A stretch of 64,000 bases of DNA from Mesorhizobium sp. INR15 (GTDB lineage: Bacteria; Pseudomonadota; Alphaproteobacteria; Rhizobiales; Rhizobiaceae). Under the pieces are notes generated by a model, which was not told the origin of the DNA, made no database searches, and worked only from the letters and a program-made list of their open reading frames with translations. Shown one piece after another: positions 35,117-44,353 of this stretch (positions within the stretch are counted from its first letter, which is position 1; each line of letters starts with the position of its first letter). The DNA lies in the NCBI RefSeq assembly GCF_015500075.1, contig NZ_CP045499.1:325301-389300 (forward strand). Direction: 5' to 3'. The translations under genes and the position numbers were made by a program.

Positions 35117-36664
35117 ATGGAAGCCGCCGTTTCGCCCCTGCCGGACGATGTCGAAGCGCTGAAGGCGCTGGTTGTTTCGATGGGCGCCGAACTTGCCGCT
35201 GCGAGGGCTAAGGCGTCGGCCACGGAAGCTCTGATCGGGCACCTCAAGCTGCAGATCGCCAAGCTCAGGCGCGAGCAGTATGGCCCCAGCGCCGAGCGCA
35301 GCCGCCGGCTCCTGGACCAACTGGAGTTGCAACTCGAGGAACTCGAGGCCACAGCCAGCGAAGATGACCTTGCCGCCGAGGCGGCGGCGGCGAGGACGAC
35401 CAGTGTCACCGCCTTCGAGCGCAAACGGCCAGTGAAGAAGCCGTTTCCCGAGCATCTGCCGCGTGAGCGCATCGTCATCCCCGCGCCATGTTCGTGCCCG
35501 ACTTGCGGCGGGACGCGGCTTTCGAAGCTCGGCGAGGACGTGACCGAGACGCTGGAGGTGATCCCGCGTCAGTGGAAGGTCATCCAGACGGTGCGCGAGA
35601 AGTTCTCGTGCCGGAACTGTGAGACGATCACCCAGCCGCCGGCGCCGTTCCATGTCGTGCCGCGTGGCTGGGCAGGTCCTGGCTTGCTCGCCATGCTGCT
35701 GTTCGACAAGTACGGCCAGCATCAACCCTTGAACCGCCAAGCTGAACGTTTCGCTCGCGAGGGCGTGCCACTGAGCCTGTCGACGCTCGCCGACCAGGTT
35801 GGCGCGGCCACTTTCGCGCTCATGCCCCTCTATCGCCGGATCGAGGCTCATGTTCTCGCCGCCGACCGATTGCACGGCGACGACACAACGGTGCCGGTCC
35901 TCGCCAAGGGCAAGACCGATATCGGCAGGCTGTGGGTCTATGTCCGCGACGACCGGCCATTCGGCGGCGCCGATCCGCCCGCCGCGCTGTTCCACTATTC
36001 GCGCGACCGCCGTGGCGAACATCCACGAGCGCATCTCGACAGCTGGTCCGGGATCCTGCAGGCAGACGCCTATGGCGGCTATGGCGAGCTCTACGCAGCC
36101 GATCGTCGCCCAGGGCCTGTGTTCGAAGCGGGCTGCTTTGCCCATGCGCGCCGCAAGTTCTTCGAACTCGCCGACGTCGAGGGATCAGCGCGCAAGAAGA
36201 GCCGCGGCGAACGGACAGGGGCGGCGATCTACCCGATCGCACTGGAGGCGGTGCAGCGCCTGGATGCACTGTTCGATATCGAGCGCGAGATCAACGGATT
36301 GAGCGCTGAAGCGCGTGCTTGCGCCCGCCAGGAGCGCAGCGCTCCACTGATGGAGGACCTTCACGTCTGGCTGATCGCCCAGCTTGCCCAGCTCTCACGC
36401 AACCACGATCTCGCCAAGGCCATCAACTACATGCTGCGCCGATGGCCGGCGTTTACCCGCTTCCTCGACGATGGCAGGATCTGCATTACGAACAATGCGG
36501 CTGAACGGGCCTTGCGCTGCGTCCCGCTCGGTCGCAAGGCCTGGCTGTTCCGTGGCTCCGATCGTGGAGGCCAGCGCGCTGCAGTCATCTACGCCCTCAT
36601 TGGCACCGCCAAGCTCAACACATCGGCCAAATCGCTATCGAAATGGAACCCGAGGACGGTCTGA
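35117..36664 (+). CDS. tnpC: IS66 transposase TnpC with deleted C-terminus (copy B)
   Basis: 515 residues. It matches copy A (with a few substitutions, for example FRGSDRGG for FCGSDRGG) through AAVIYALIGTAKLN. The 198-bp deletion then joins it out of frame to the small-gene sequence, giving a foreign tail SAKSLSKWNPRTV. The DDE core is kept but the last 39 residues, conserved in IS66 TnpC, are lost. Activity is doubtful. The remains of the small fourth gene run on to a stop at 36771 without a start. Confidence 0.85.
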   Translation: MEAAVSPLPDDVEALKALVVSMGAELAAARAKASATEALIGHLKLQIAKLRREQYGPSAERSRRLLDQLELQLEELEATASEDDLAAEAAAARTTSVTAFERKRPVKKPFPEHLPRERIVIPAPCSCPTCGGTRLSKLGEDVTETLEVIPRQWKVIQTVREKFSCRNCETITQPPAPFHVVPRGWAGPGLLAMLLFDKYGQHQPLNRQAERFAREGVPLSLSTLADQVGAATFALMPLYRRIEAHVLAADRLHGDDTTVPVLAKGKTDIGRLWVYVRDDRPFGGADPPAALFHYSRDRRGEHPRAHLDSWSGILQADAYGGYGELYAADRRPGPVFEAGCFAHARRKFFELADVEGSARKKSRGERTGAAIYPIALEAVQRLDALFDIEREINGLSAEARACARQERSAPLMEDLHVWLIAQLAQLSRNHDLAKAINYMLRRWPAFTRFLDDGRICITNNAAERALRCVPLGRKAWLFRGSDRGGQRAAVIYALIGTAKLNTSAKSLSKWNPRTV

Positions 36665-36972
36665 TCTGGGTCTACGGGCCAGACCACGAAGACGGCGTCA
36701 TGGCCTTCTCCGAATTGGGCATCGAAAGCCTTCAAAACCTCATCGCCATCCATCGCGACGGAAACAAATAGGTCCGTCCGCGTCCCTCACCGGAGGGATA
36801 CCGCGAACCAGCGCTGCGACGCGGACGGTGTTAACACTCACCGGCGAAATCCTTGCAGCGAGAATTAGTGTTGTCATGATCTCCGGTTTCAAAGTTCGTC
36901 CGTTTCGAATCCAGTCAGACCCTACGGAACATCGATATAAGCCTGAAGGGCTTGGCCAGGTGCTCGAATTTG

Positions 36973-38460
36973 TCAGCCAGCGGCTGATTTCTGGCGCACA
37001 AACTCCAGCGCCGCCAACATGATGCCTTCGGATTGCGCCGGATAAGTATGTATGGTTTCGGCGAGTGCCTTCATACCGATCCCCGCGTGCATGATGACAG
37101 ACATTTCATTGATCAGTTCGCTGGCGCGTTCGGCCACAATAGTGGCACCGATTATGCGGTCCGTACCATCCTGTATATGGATTTTGATAAAGCCAAGATC
37201 CTCTTCATCGACGATCGCGCGGTCGACATCCTCCATCATGACGGCGAAGGTCTTTACTGGAATGGACCTCGCCCTGGCGTCCCAGACCTGCAGGCCGATA
37301 TGCGCGATCTCCGGGTCACAATAAGTGCACCAAGGAACCAGAAGGTTGGTCCAGCTGTCCGCCTTGCCCCAAAGCGCGTTGGCCACAGCGATGCGTGCGG
37401 TGGCTTGCGCTACATTGGTGAACTTGAGGTCCATACACACATCGCCGGCGGCGTAGATGTCCGGATTTTTTGTCCGGAAGCATTCGTCGACAGCCACGCA
37501 CCCGGTGCTTGCGATCTCGACGCCAGCGACATCCAGCCCAAGCATTTCGACGTTTGCAACCCGGCCGACGCTGACCAGAACCTCGTCGGCTTCGACGCTG
37601 TCCTTCATGCCGGCGTTGATCGTATCAAGAACTTTGACGCCGGCCTCAATACGCGCGGACGTGATCGTCGTGTTTAGGCGGATGGCCACTCCGTCGCGTG
37701 CCATGGCACGCGACAAAAGTTCTGCCGCGTCCCGCTCTTCACCGGGTAGGAATTTCGGATCGATGTCGATGATCGAAACCTGCGAGCCAAGCCGGCTAAA
37801 TGCTTGTGCCATTTCGCAACCGAGCGGGCCGCCGCCGATAACCGCAAGCCGCCTTGGAAGCGCCACCAATCCGAAGATGGTCGAACTCGTACGGTAATCG
37901 ACACTTTCAAACCCGGGAATGTCCAGAACACCGGGCCGCGCGCCGGTGGCGATCAAAGCCTTGCGGAATTGGAGGGCAGTTTCGCCCGCGCTTACCTCGT
38001 TAGGCCCGGTGAACCGGGCCGCCCCAAAGAAGATATCCACGCCCGCTTGTGCAAGCCGGCTGGCTGAATGATACGCGGCGACGCGCGCCCGCGCGCGGTG
38101 CATGCGTGCCATTACCAGGGAAAAATCGATCTGGGATGGCTTTCCGCCATCCGCGCCCCAGATGTCCTCCGCCTCGTTCAGGGTGGCGCCTACCCGCCCG
38201 GCGTGGATCAGCGATTTCGAGGCGATAGTCCCAACGTTGAAAGAGTTTCCGCCGAGCCGGTTCTGTTCGATCAGCGCGGTGCTGAAACCCATGCGACGGG
38301 CTTCGTCGACGGCCTGCAGTCCGGCCGGTCCCGCCCCAATGACGACCAGGTCATATGTTTCGCGTGGCTTCGGGTTTTGCCAGTTGAGGGGACGAACGCG
38401 CTCGAGGAAAAGCGCCTCGCTTTGTCTGTCCCACTCGGTCGGACGCTCGGCCTTCTTCAT
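36973..38460 (-). CDS. Pyridine-nucleotide disulfide oxidoreductase-like flavoprotein without redox cysteines
   Basis: 495 residues. FAD site TYDLVVIGAGPAGLQAVDEA, NAD(P) site RLAVIGGGPLGCEMAQAF, FAD-ribityl block NPDIYAAGDVCMDLKF and a C-terminal dimer domain with the ALAETIHTYPAQSEG His/Glu pair are all present. The active-site segment reads LGGNSFNVGTIASK where relatives have GGxCxNVGCxPSK, so both cysteines are replaced (Ser and Thr). Soluble transhydrogenase SthA lacks only the second one. It may act as a transhydrogenase or diaphorase. ATG 38460 is in ATGA overlap with the upstream glycoamylase gene, so it is the last gene of the leftward operon. Confidence 0.85.
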   Translation of the reverse strand: MKKAERPTEWDRQSEALFLERVRPLNWQNPKPRETYDLVVIGAGPAGLQAVDEARRMGFSTALIEQNRLGGNSFNVGTIASKSLIHAGRVGATLNEAEDIWGADGGKPSQIDFSLVMARMHRARARVAAYHSASRLAQAGVDIFFGAARFTGPNEVSAGETALQFRKALIATGARPGVLDIPGFESVDYRTSSTIFGLVALPRRLAVIGGGPLGCEMAQAFSRLGSQVSIIDIDPKFLPGEERDAAELLSRAMARDGVAIRLNTTITSARIEAGVKVLDTINAGMKDSVEADEVLVSVGRVANVEMLGLDVAGVEIASTGCVAVDECFRTKNPDIYAAGDVCMDLKFTNVAQATARIAVANALWGKADSWTNLLVPWCTYCDPEIAHIGLQVWDARARSIPVKTFAVMMEDVDRAIVDEEDLGFIKIHIQDGTDRIIGATIVAERASELINEMSVIMHAGIGMKALAETIHTYPAQSEGIMLAALEFVRQKSAAG

Positions 38461-39746
38461 GATGCAAGCCACCCGCCCGAAAAACCAGCGCGTTTGAGGC
38501 CGCTGATGATAGGCGCGCAGCCACGTGTCATATCCCAGACAAACCCACTGCGCGCATTCTCAATGCTCATGACCAGCAAACCTTGATCAAGCCCGTACCA
38601 ACCCTTTGATAGCCAGCCGGCGCCATCGACGACCAAGGTTGGATTGAAGCCGCTGGAGAAACGGTCACCAGAGATCACCTGGCGATAGCGTTTGATCAGG
38701 TGCCTCGTACCGGCGAGCGCTGCTTCATGGTCGAAGGGCAGGCAGGCAAGCATGGCCCAAGGTGAGACCGTGCCGTCATCCGGCCCGTAGGGTACGCCGC
38801 GAGACATGTAGCCGAAGAAGCGGCGGTCGCGCCCGTTCTCGCGCATGTCCTGGTCGCCCGGCCCATCGCCCGCCGTCACGCCCCAGAAATCGAGATCGTA
38901 ACCCGAATAGGCGCGAGGGTTTCGTGCACCATGCTCTCGATGAATTCGGATCGCCGCCCGTGTGTTGTCGAAGTAGTCGCTATCGGCCTGTCGCATGAAG
39001 GCGTCGCGTATACCTCGGAAATCGATCCATGCATGCGAGAAGAGATGAGTGAAAAGCGGCCCCGAATATAGCACGTCCTCGCCCAGCAGGTGTTCCCATT
39101 GATACGTCGAGGTCCATCCCGAAAAGCTCTTGTCTGTCAGCGGGTGGGTGGTCGATCCCGCTCCCAGCACGTAGAGGATCGTCGCTTCGTTGTAGCCTTC
39201 CCAGCCATAGTGCAGGAAACCGCAATCGGGCCGCCAGCCCTGCGATAGCGTTTCGCGTCCGTTCTGTGCCCATCGCCAGTCGACCCGGTCGAAAAGCTCC
39301 TCGGACAGATCTCGGATTTCGCGTTCGTCAGGTTTATCGAAGAACGTGCCGGCTGCGCAAACGCCAGCCATCAACAAGGCGGTGTCGACCAGCGAGAGCT
39401 CGCAATTCCAGACCCGTTTCCCTGATTTCATGTCAAGGAAATGATAGTAGAAACCTTTGTAGCCTGTCGCGTCGGGCTCCTCGCCCTGCCGGCTTTCCTT
39501 GAAGAAACGCAATGCCAGCAGTGTGCGCCTGGCGGCCTCGGTCCGCGTGATCCAGTGGTTTTTTACAGCTATCGGATAGCAAGAAAGGGCGAAGCCTACG
39601 ACCGCGATAGAACAAGGCGAGCTCGCGCGAGACGTATCGGCGACCAAGCCTGTATCTGGATCCCAGAACTCATTGAAATAGCCGAACGCCTCCCGCTGCA
39701 GGTGCTTCACGAGCGCGTCGTCGTCAAGATCGCCCAGATCGGTCAT
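38457..39746 (-). CDS. Glycoamylase-like (GH family, PF10091) protein
   Basis: 429 residues. The alpha/alpha-barrel motifs include QREAFGYFNEFWDPDTGLV at the N-terminus, GYKGFYYHFLDMKSGKRVW, CELSLVDTALLMAGVC and the C-terminal GYMSRGVPYGPDDGTVSPWA. Relatives act on beta-glucans or alpha-glucans; the substrate is not certain. No signal peptide is seen, so action on imported oligosaccharides is likely. ATG 39746 lies four bases after the GH39 stop and is chosen over 39776, which overlaps it. Confidence 0.8.
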   Translation of the reverse strand: MTDLGDLDDDALVKHLQREAFGYFNEFWDPDTGLVADTSRASSPCSIAVVGFALSCYPIAVKNHWITRTEAARRTLLALRFFKESRQGEEPDATGYKGFYYHFLDMKSGKRVWNCELSLVDTALLMAGVCAAGTFFDKPDEREIRDLSEELFDRVDWRWAQNGRETLSQGWRPDCGFLHYGWEGYNEATILYVLGAGSTTHPLTDKSFSGWTSTYQWEHLLGEDVLYSGPLFTHLFSHAWIDFRGIRDAFMRQADSDYFDNTRAAIRIHREHGARNPRAYSGYDLDFWGVTAGDGPGDQDMRENGRDRRFFGYMSRGVPYGPDDGTVSPWAMLACLPFDHEAALAGTRHLIKRYRQVISGDRFSSGFNPTLVVDGAGWLSKGWYGLDQGLLVMSIENARSGFVWDMTRGCAPIISGLKRAGFSGGWLAS

Positions 39747-39750
39747 GGGC

Positions 39751-41184
39751 CTAGAAACGGAAGCGGATTGCGGCAACCGCCTGGGGCGGCATGATGAGGT
39801 CGAGCTTCAGCATATGGCCGTCCATCGTGAACGCGATCTCCTCTTCCTTCAATTGCGACGTCTCGTGAAGGGCGGCGAGGCTTTCGCCATTCGGGTATTT
39901 TGGCTTGCCGATCTGTTCCCAATGGCGTTTCGCGTTGGCGTGGTCGACATCGATGCGCTGGATCGTCGCCTTGGTTATCGGCTGTGTGCAGGTCATGGTG
40001 AAGGAGACCTTCTCGCTGTCGATATCGTGGCGGGGCAGAGCGAAGTTCGTCAGCATTAACGTTGCCCCTCTTTCGCCGCGGACCAGCCAGGCATCGACCG
40101 TTTCATGCGACCCTCCGACAGGCAGCATCTCGGTGCCCAAGCCATGGAGCAAATGGTAGGCCCGGTAAGACGGCTTGGCGATGCCATGTATGTTCATCAG
40201 TCCGAATCCGCCCTGGAAAGGAAGTGACGGGAAATAGTTCTCCTCGAAAATGTCGGAAAACGTCCAATAGCTATAGCCTTCGACCAGCGTGTTGGCCTCG
40301 AGCACTGTCTTGACGATGAAGGCAGCCGCGTAGGGGTCGTCGTGCATGAAATCGCGTGGGTTCGAGGAGGTGCACCATTCCGTGTAATAGACTGGAAGCC
40401 CGCCGGCTTTTTCGCGCACGTCACGTGCCTGGTCACGCAGTACGCTGCGTTTGCTTGCGGCAAGCTGGGCCTCGGTGTCGTCGCCTGGATTGCCGAATGC
40501 GTCGGTAGGGTAGTGGTGCGTGCTGATGAAGTCGACCGGCAGCTTGTTTGATTTGCAGAATGCCAGGAAGTCTTCAATCCATGCATTTGCCGCAGTGGCC
40601 GGGCCGCCGACTTTCAGCTTTCCGTCGACCGATTTGATGGCTTCGACGGTGTACCGGTAGAGTTCGAAATAGTCCGATTGTTTGCCAGACCCGAAAGCCT
40701 TGAGATTAGGTTCGTTCCAGACTTCGAAAAACCATTGCCGAACCTCGGCCAGACCGTAGCGTTCGACCCAATGCTCCACCAGGTTGCGAATGAGAACGGA
40801 CCACTGCGCTGGATCGCGCGGCTTGGTGATGTTGGCGCGGTAATGGAACTGTGTCTCATCTCCTGACGCCAGCGCCGTCGGCATGAAGCTGAGCTCGACA
40901 AACGGCCTCATGCCAATCGACAGCAAAAAGTCGAAAACCTGGTCGGCATTGAAGAACGAATAGATGAATTCTCCACCCTGCTCGATCAGTGTTCCCATGT
41001 CATCGTCCAGGATGCCGTGAAAGCGCGCATGCCGCATGCCGAGCTCGTCATGTGCGCGTTTGAGCTGCGCTTGCCAATCGGCCCGCAGCCCGAGCGTCGC
41101 ATGGCCGCTTCCGATTGTGTGTTCCCAGAAATGGGGCAAGGGCGTTGATCGCGCGCCTAGATCGCCCGAAAAGTTCGCAGCCAT
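39751..41184 (-). CDS. GH39-family glycosidase (beta-xylosidase-like)
   Basis: 477 residues. The (beta/alpha)8 barrel has the acid/base Glu158 in WFFEVWNEPN and the nucleophile Glu269 in VYYTEWCTSS, with FISTHHYPTDAFG between them. The C-terminal beta-sandwich ends in PPQAVAAIRFRF. GH39 enzymes remove xylose or iduronic acid from oligosaccharides with retention of configuration. No signal peptide is evident. ATG 41184 is favoured over the track start at 41301 because the latter overlaps the SDR gene by about 97 bp and adds unrelated residues; AAAGGAAAT lies upstream. Confidence 0.88.
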   Translation of the reverse strand: MAANFSGDLGARSTPLPHFWEHTIGSGHATLGLRADWQAQLKRAHDELGMRHARFHGILDDDMGTLIEQGGEFIYSFFNADQVFDFLLSIGMRPFVELSFMPTALASGDETQFHYRANITKPRDPAQWSVLIRNLVEHWVERYGLAEVRQWFFEVWNEPNLKAFGSGKQSDYFELYRYTVEAIKSVDGKLKVGGPATAANAWIEDFLAFCKSNKLPVDFISTHHYPTDAFGNPGDDTEAQLAASKRSVLRDQARDVREKAGGLPVYYTEWCTSSNPRDFMHDDPYAAAFIVKTVLEANTLVEGYSYWTFSDIFEENYFPSLPFQGGFGLMNIHGIAKPSYRAYHLLHGLGTEMLPVGGSHETVDAWLVRGERGATLMLTNFALPRHDIDSEKVSFTMTCTQPITKATIQRIDVDHANAKRHWEQIGKPKYPNGESLAALHETSQLKEEEIAFTMDGHMLKLDLIMPPQAVAAIRFRF

Positions 41185-41204
41185 ACCGGTATTTCCTTTT
41201 TCGT

Positions 41205-42014
41205 TCAGCCGCCCGTCGCAAACCCTGGATACAGCGTCATTCCGCCATCGACGAACAAGGTGGTGCCAACCACGTAGTCGGAGTCGTCGGAAGCGAGCCA
41301 TACAGCAGCCCTGGCGATATCTTCTGGTTCACCGATCCGACCATAGGGGACCAGTGTAAGCAGCGATTTCATGGCTTCGGGTGTGCTCCAGGCCGATGTG
41401 TTGATCGGCGTGCGAATTGCGCCTGGCGCGATAGCATTGACGCGGATACCCTTGGGCGCGAGTTCCTGCGCCATACTTTCCATCAACAGCTTGATACCGC
41501 CTTTGGACGTGGCGTAGTTGGCATGACCGGCCCAGGGAATGACCTGATGCACCGAGCTCATGCAGACAATCTTGCCTGCGGCTCGCGACACGGAAGGTAC
41601 TACGCCACGGCGAAGAAATTCCCGTGTCGCAGCCTGCGCGCACAGGAACTGGCCGGTCAGATTGACATCGAGAACCTTGTTCCACTTTTCCAAAGTCATC
41701 TCGGTAAAGGGGGCGTCTTGTTGCAGGCCGGCATTCGCGACCAGGATGTCGAGTGTGCCGAACTCTTCGATCGCTCTGGCAAACATCGCTTCGACTTCGT
41801 TTTGGCTGGAAACGTCGGCTTGCAACGCCAGCGCGTTCGCCCCGCCAGCGCGGATCCTATCGACAACCTTCGTTGCCGCGTCCTCGTTTGTTACATAGTT
41901 GACAACCACATCGGCTCCCGCCGCACCGAGCGCGATTGCGACACCCTCCCCAATCCCGGAATTTGCGCCAGTCACGAGTGCCTTTTGACCCGTTAAAGGT
42001 TTTAAGAAAGACAT
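41205..42014 (-). CDS. SDR-family sugar dehydrogenase (glucose 1-dehydrogenase-like)
   Basis: 269 residues. TGANSGIGEG is the NAD(P) site, NAGLQQDAPF the stabilising NAG block, SSVHQVIPWAGHANYATSKG holds the catalytic Ser-Tyr-Lys, and the ending ASDDSDYVVGTTLFVDGGM is typical for glucose/sugar dehydrogenases. It likely oxidises a sugar to its lactone in the cytoplasm, and an SMP-30 lactonase is encoded in the same gene group. Start ATG 42014; the GH39 gene follows after 20 bases. Confidence 0.85.
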   Translation of the reverse strand: MSFLKPLTGQKALVTGANSGIGEGVAIALGAAGADVVVNYVTNEDAATKVVDRIRAGGANALALQADVSSQNEVEAMFARAIEEFGTLDILVANAGLQQDAPFTEMTLEKWNKVLDVNLTGQFLCAQAATREFLRRGVVPSVSRAAGKIVCMSSVHQVIPWAGHANYATSKGGIKLLMESMAQELAPKGIRVNAIAPGAIRTPINTSAWSTPEAMKSLLTLVPYGRIGEPEDIARAAVWLASDDSDYVVGTTLFVDGGMTLYPGFATGG

Positions 42015-42178
42015 TTTGAATTGTTTCTCACATCGGGTGGGAAGCACGATGCCAAATCAACGTGCTGGTGCCATTTTTGTCAGACGTAAGTGTGCCCTGC
42101 GGCAATTGGACATGCCAACCTAATGCTTGGCCAGTTCTTTTGGTTTCGACACGATTGTTTGAACACGGAGAAATATCC

Positions 42179-42634
42179 ATGAGTGCCGACGCATCGCATA
42201 TGCCGACTATCCCTTATTGGCATCTCTGGACCGACAGGGAGGGCTTAAGCCGGCTTACCCGATGCCTTATGGAAAGTTTCCAGTTGCGGTCGATGCAACC
42301 GCCGGCCGATCCGCAATGGCAAGGCGACAAGACAAGCGGCAGAATGACAACGATGGTGACTGTTCAGCCTGTAGGCTGGGTCGGCGCTTGGCACGAGAAC
42401 CCGAAGCCGCAATGGATCATCCCACTTTCGGGCCGCTGGTTCGTGGAGGCCATGGACGGCACGCGCGTCGAGATGGGGCCGGGAGAGTTTTCCTTCGGGG
42501 GCGACCAGGGATGCCGAGAGCGGAACGGCAGGAAAGGGCATTTGTCAGGCACTGTCGGTTCATCACCTGCCACGTTGATGGTTGTGCAATTCGAGGATAG
42601 GGATGCGCCAGCAGCGCCTTGCGCATTCCGCTGA
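42179..42634 (+). CDS. Cupin-like protein
   Basis: 151 residues. WIIPLSGRWFVEAMDGTRVE and MGPGEFSFGGDQGC are the two short cupin motifs, and GHLSGTVGSSPATLMVVQFE matches the last strands. The metal-binding His residues are only partly present, so metal binding is uncertain. GGAGA lies upstream of the ATG at 42179. It is divergent from the SDR gene (164-bp shared promoter region) and convergent with the VOC gene. It may sense or modify a sugar-derived ligand; this is a guess. Confidence 0.7.
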   Translation: MSADASHMPTIPYWHLWTDREGLSRLTRCLMESFQLRSMQPPADPQWQGDKTSGRMTTMVTVQPVGWVGAWHENPKPQWIIPLSGRWFVEAMDGTRVEMGPGEFSFGGDQGCRERNGRKGHLSGTVGSSPATLMVVQFEDRDAPAAPCAFR

Positions 42635-42648
42635 CCTTGAGACCACAA

Positions 42649-43410
42649 CTATCGGAAATCCAGTCGATGACCGTCTGGGTCGAATATGATGCCTTCGAAA
42701 CCAGGATGCCCCTCGATCACCACATGCGTCGCTGCGGCGCTTTCATCTGAAACGGGCTTTTCAGCGCGCATTTCTGGGTCGCGGTAAGCAAGGAGCTCCA
42801 GATGCGGGCCGGAGCTGCCGTCAAATTCGAGGCCGATTACCTCGACTTGTGTTGCCGTGCCGGCTGCCATGTTGTCAAGCCGACCCTGCTCGGCGCCACG
42901 ATTGACTTGCCGTGATCCGATACGCAAACCGATGCTCTCGTAGAAGTGAAGGCTGCGCTCAGTATCCGCCACCGCCATGGCGCTGTGGTCGATGCCTAGA
43001 AATATGCCCTCATGCCCCTTCCACAATTCGGGCACCCGGTCTGGGGGGAAGCATATGAACTCAAGCGGATGGCCTTCGGGGTCCCGGAACTTGAACGCCG
43101 CTACGCCACCTGAAGCCGCTGGCAGCCGCTGTGGTCCGTCAAGCGTAATTGGCGACCAGCCATCATGCTTGGCCAGCGCCTCGCATGCCTTGCCCATATC
43201 GGTGACGACGATGGCGCAATGCTGAAACCGGGGATCGTTGCCGGTGATGTCTTGAGGATAGGCGAGTTTTGCCCGGCCGATCTCCAATGCGCTGGGACCC
43301 AGGAACAGCCGGTCGGTGTCCGCGCGGTTGAAGCCGAAGACATTTTGATAAAAGCCAGCCAGTGCGTTTGGCGCGGTCGACAGCAGCCGAAAGGCTTCAA
43401 CCCTGGCCAT
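42649..43410 (-). CDS. VOC-superfamily (glyoxalase/dioxygenase-like) protein
   Basis: 253 residues with two VOC modules: the first from AFRLLSTAPNALAGFYQNVF to FRDPEGHPLEFICFPP, the second from GIDHSAMAVADTERSLHFYE to IIFDPDGHRLDF. The His/Glu metal ligands of each half are recognisable. Such two-module proteins include extradiol dioxygenases and lyases. The start ATG lies one base after the SMP-30 stop, so they are co-translated. Confidence 0.82.
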   Translation of the reverse strand: MARVEAFRLLSTAPNALAGFYQNVFGFNRADTDRLFLGPSALEIGRAKLAYPQDITGNDPRFQHCAIVVTDMGKACEALAKHDGWSPITLDGPQRLPAASGGVAAFKFRDPEGHPLEFICFPPDRVPELWKGHEGIFLGIDHSAMAVADTERSLHFYESIGLRIGSRQVNRGAEQGRLDNMAAGTATQVEVIGLEFDGSSGPHLELLAYRDPEMRAEKPVSDESAAATHVVIEGHPGFEGIIFDPDGHRLDFR

Positions 43411-43411
43411 G

Positions 43412-44353
43412 TCACCCTCTTGGCGTGCGCGCGCCGCGCCGATTTAGGAAAATGGCGTAGAGCGTATGCGATCCGCCGATGAACAGCCGATTCAGATGCG
43501 GTCCGCCGCCGAAGCACAAATTCGAGACGCGGTAGGGGACGCCGATCTTTCCCAACAATTCCCCCTGCGGGCTGATGCAATGAACGCCGTCCTTTGCGCT
43601 TGACCAGACATTGCCGTCTTCGTCGAGCGCCAAGCCGTCAGTATAGCCCGGCTCGACCTTGTAGAAATCACATAGGCCGGAGATGGCACGGCCATCCGGT
43701 GATACGTCGCAGACCTTCATCACCTGAGCCGGGTTCGGTTTCGTCTGGTCGCCAGTCTCGGCGATGTAAAGCCGCGATTCGTCGGGCGAAAAGGCAAGGC
43801 CGTTCGGTCCTTCGAATGCGCTTGAGATAGTGGTTAAGCCCTTTGTGGCCGGATCGAAACGATAGACGGCGGGTGCGAGCTCACTCTTCCGTCGGAGGCC
43901 TTCATAGTCGTTGGAGATGCCGTAGACGGGATCGGTAAACCAGATCGTGCCGTCCGATTTCACCACGATGTCATTGGGTGAGTTCAACCGGCGGCCGTTG
44001 AAATGCGAGACGAGAGTGGTGACAGAACCGTCGTGTTCGACGCGACCGACGGCCCCGTCGAGATGAGAACAGAACACAACGCGTCCCTGGCAATCTCGCG
44101 CCTGCCCATTGGCGTTGGCTGATGGCGAGCGCCAGACGGAAACGCCCCCGGTCTCGGTCCAACGCATAGTGCGGTCGCGCGGAAGGTCTTGAAACAGCAG
44201 GCATCCCCAGTCGCCCATCCAGACCAACCCTTCGATCCATCGGAAACCTGACGCCAGTTCTTCAAGCGGGGCGTTGGCGAGGATGTAGGAGGAGAACTTG
44301 GGGTCGATGATTTCGATCGGGCTGCCGGTTGTCATTATCGATGCTGGGGTCAT
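43412..44353 (-). CDS. SMP-30/gluconolactonase family protein
   Basis: 313 residues, a six-bladed propeller. WIEGLVWMGDWGCLLFQDLP contributes the first metal Glu, NSPNDIVVKSDGTIWFTDP the Asn/Asp pair, and YTDGLALDEDGNVWSSAKD the second Asp of the calcium site. It hydrolyses sugar lactones such as gluconolactone, the product of glucose dehydrogenases. Its ATG shares an A with the DoxX stop (TAATG). Confidence 0.88.
   Translation of the reverse strand: MTPASIMTTGSPIEIIDPKFSSYILANAPLEELASGFRWIEGLVWMGDWGCLLFQDLPRDRTMRWTETGGVSVWRSPSANANGQARDCQGRVVFCSHLDGAVGRVEHDGSVTTLVSHFNGRRLNSPNDIVVKSDGTIWFTDPVYGISNDYEGLRRKSELAPAVYRFDPATKGLTTISSAFEGPNGLAFSPDESRLYIAETGDQTKPNPAQVMKVCDVSPDGRAISGLCDFYKVEPGYTDGLALDEDGNVWSSAKDGVHCISPQGELLGKIGVPYRVSNLCFGGGPHLNRLFIGGSHTLYAIFLNRRGARTPRG

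Larger units (their letters stand above)
34278..36801 (+). mobile_element. IS66-family element, copy B (198-bp internal deletion)
   Basis: 2524 bp, with perfect 8-bp duplications CGCGAACC at 34270-34277 and 36802-36809. It is nearly identical to copy A but inverted and 198 bp shorter. The deletion joins tnpC codon 502 or so to the middle of the small fourth gene. Confidence 0.95.

Noticed and set aside
29283..36809. IS66-degP-IS66 as a composite transposon
   Set aside because: Each IS66 copy has its own matching 8-bp duplication, so they inserted separately.
36973..38460. Mercuric reductase (merA) or dihydrolipoamide dehydrogenase
   Set aside because: Both active-site cysteines are missing, and no mer genes or lipoyl-enzyme genes are nearby.
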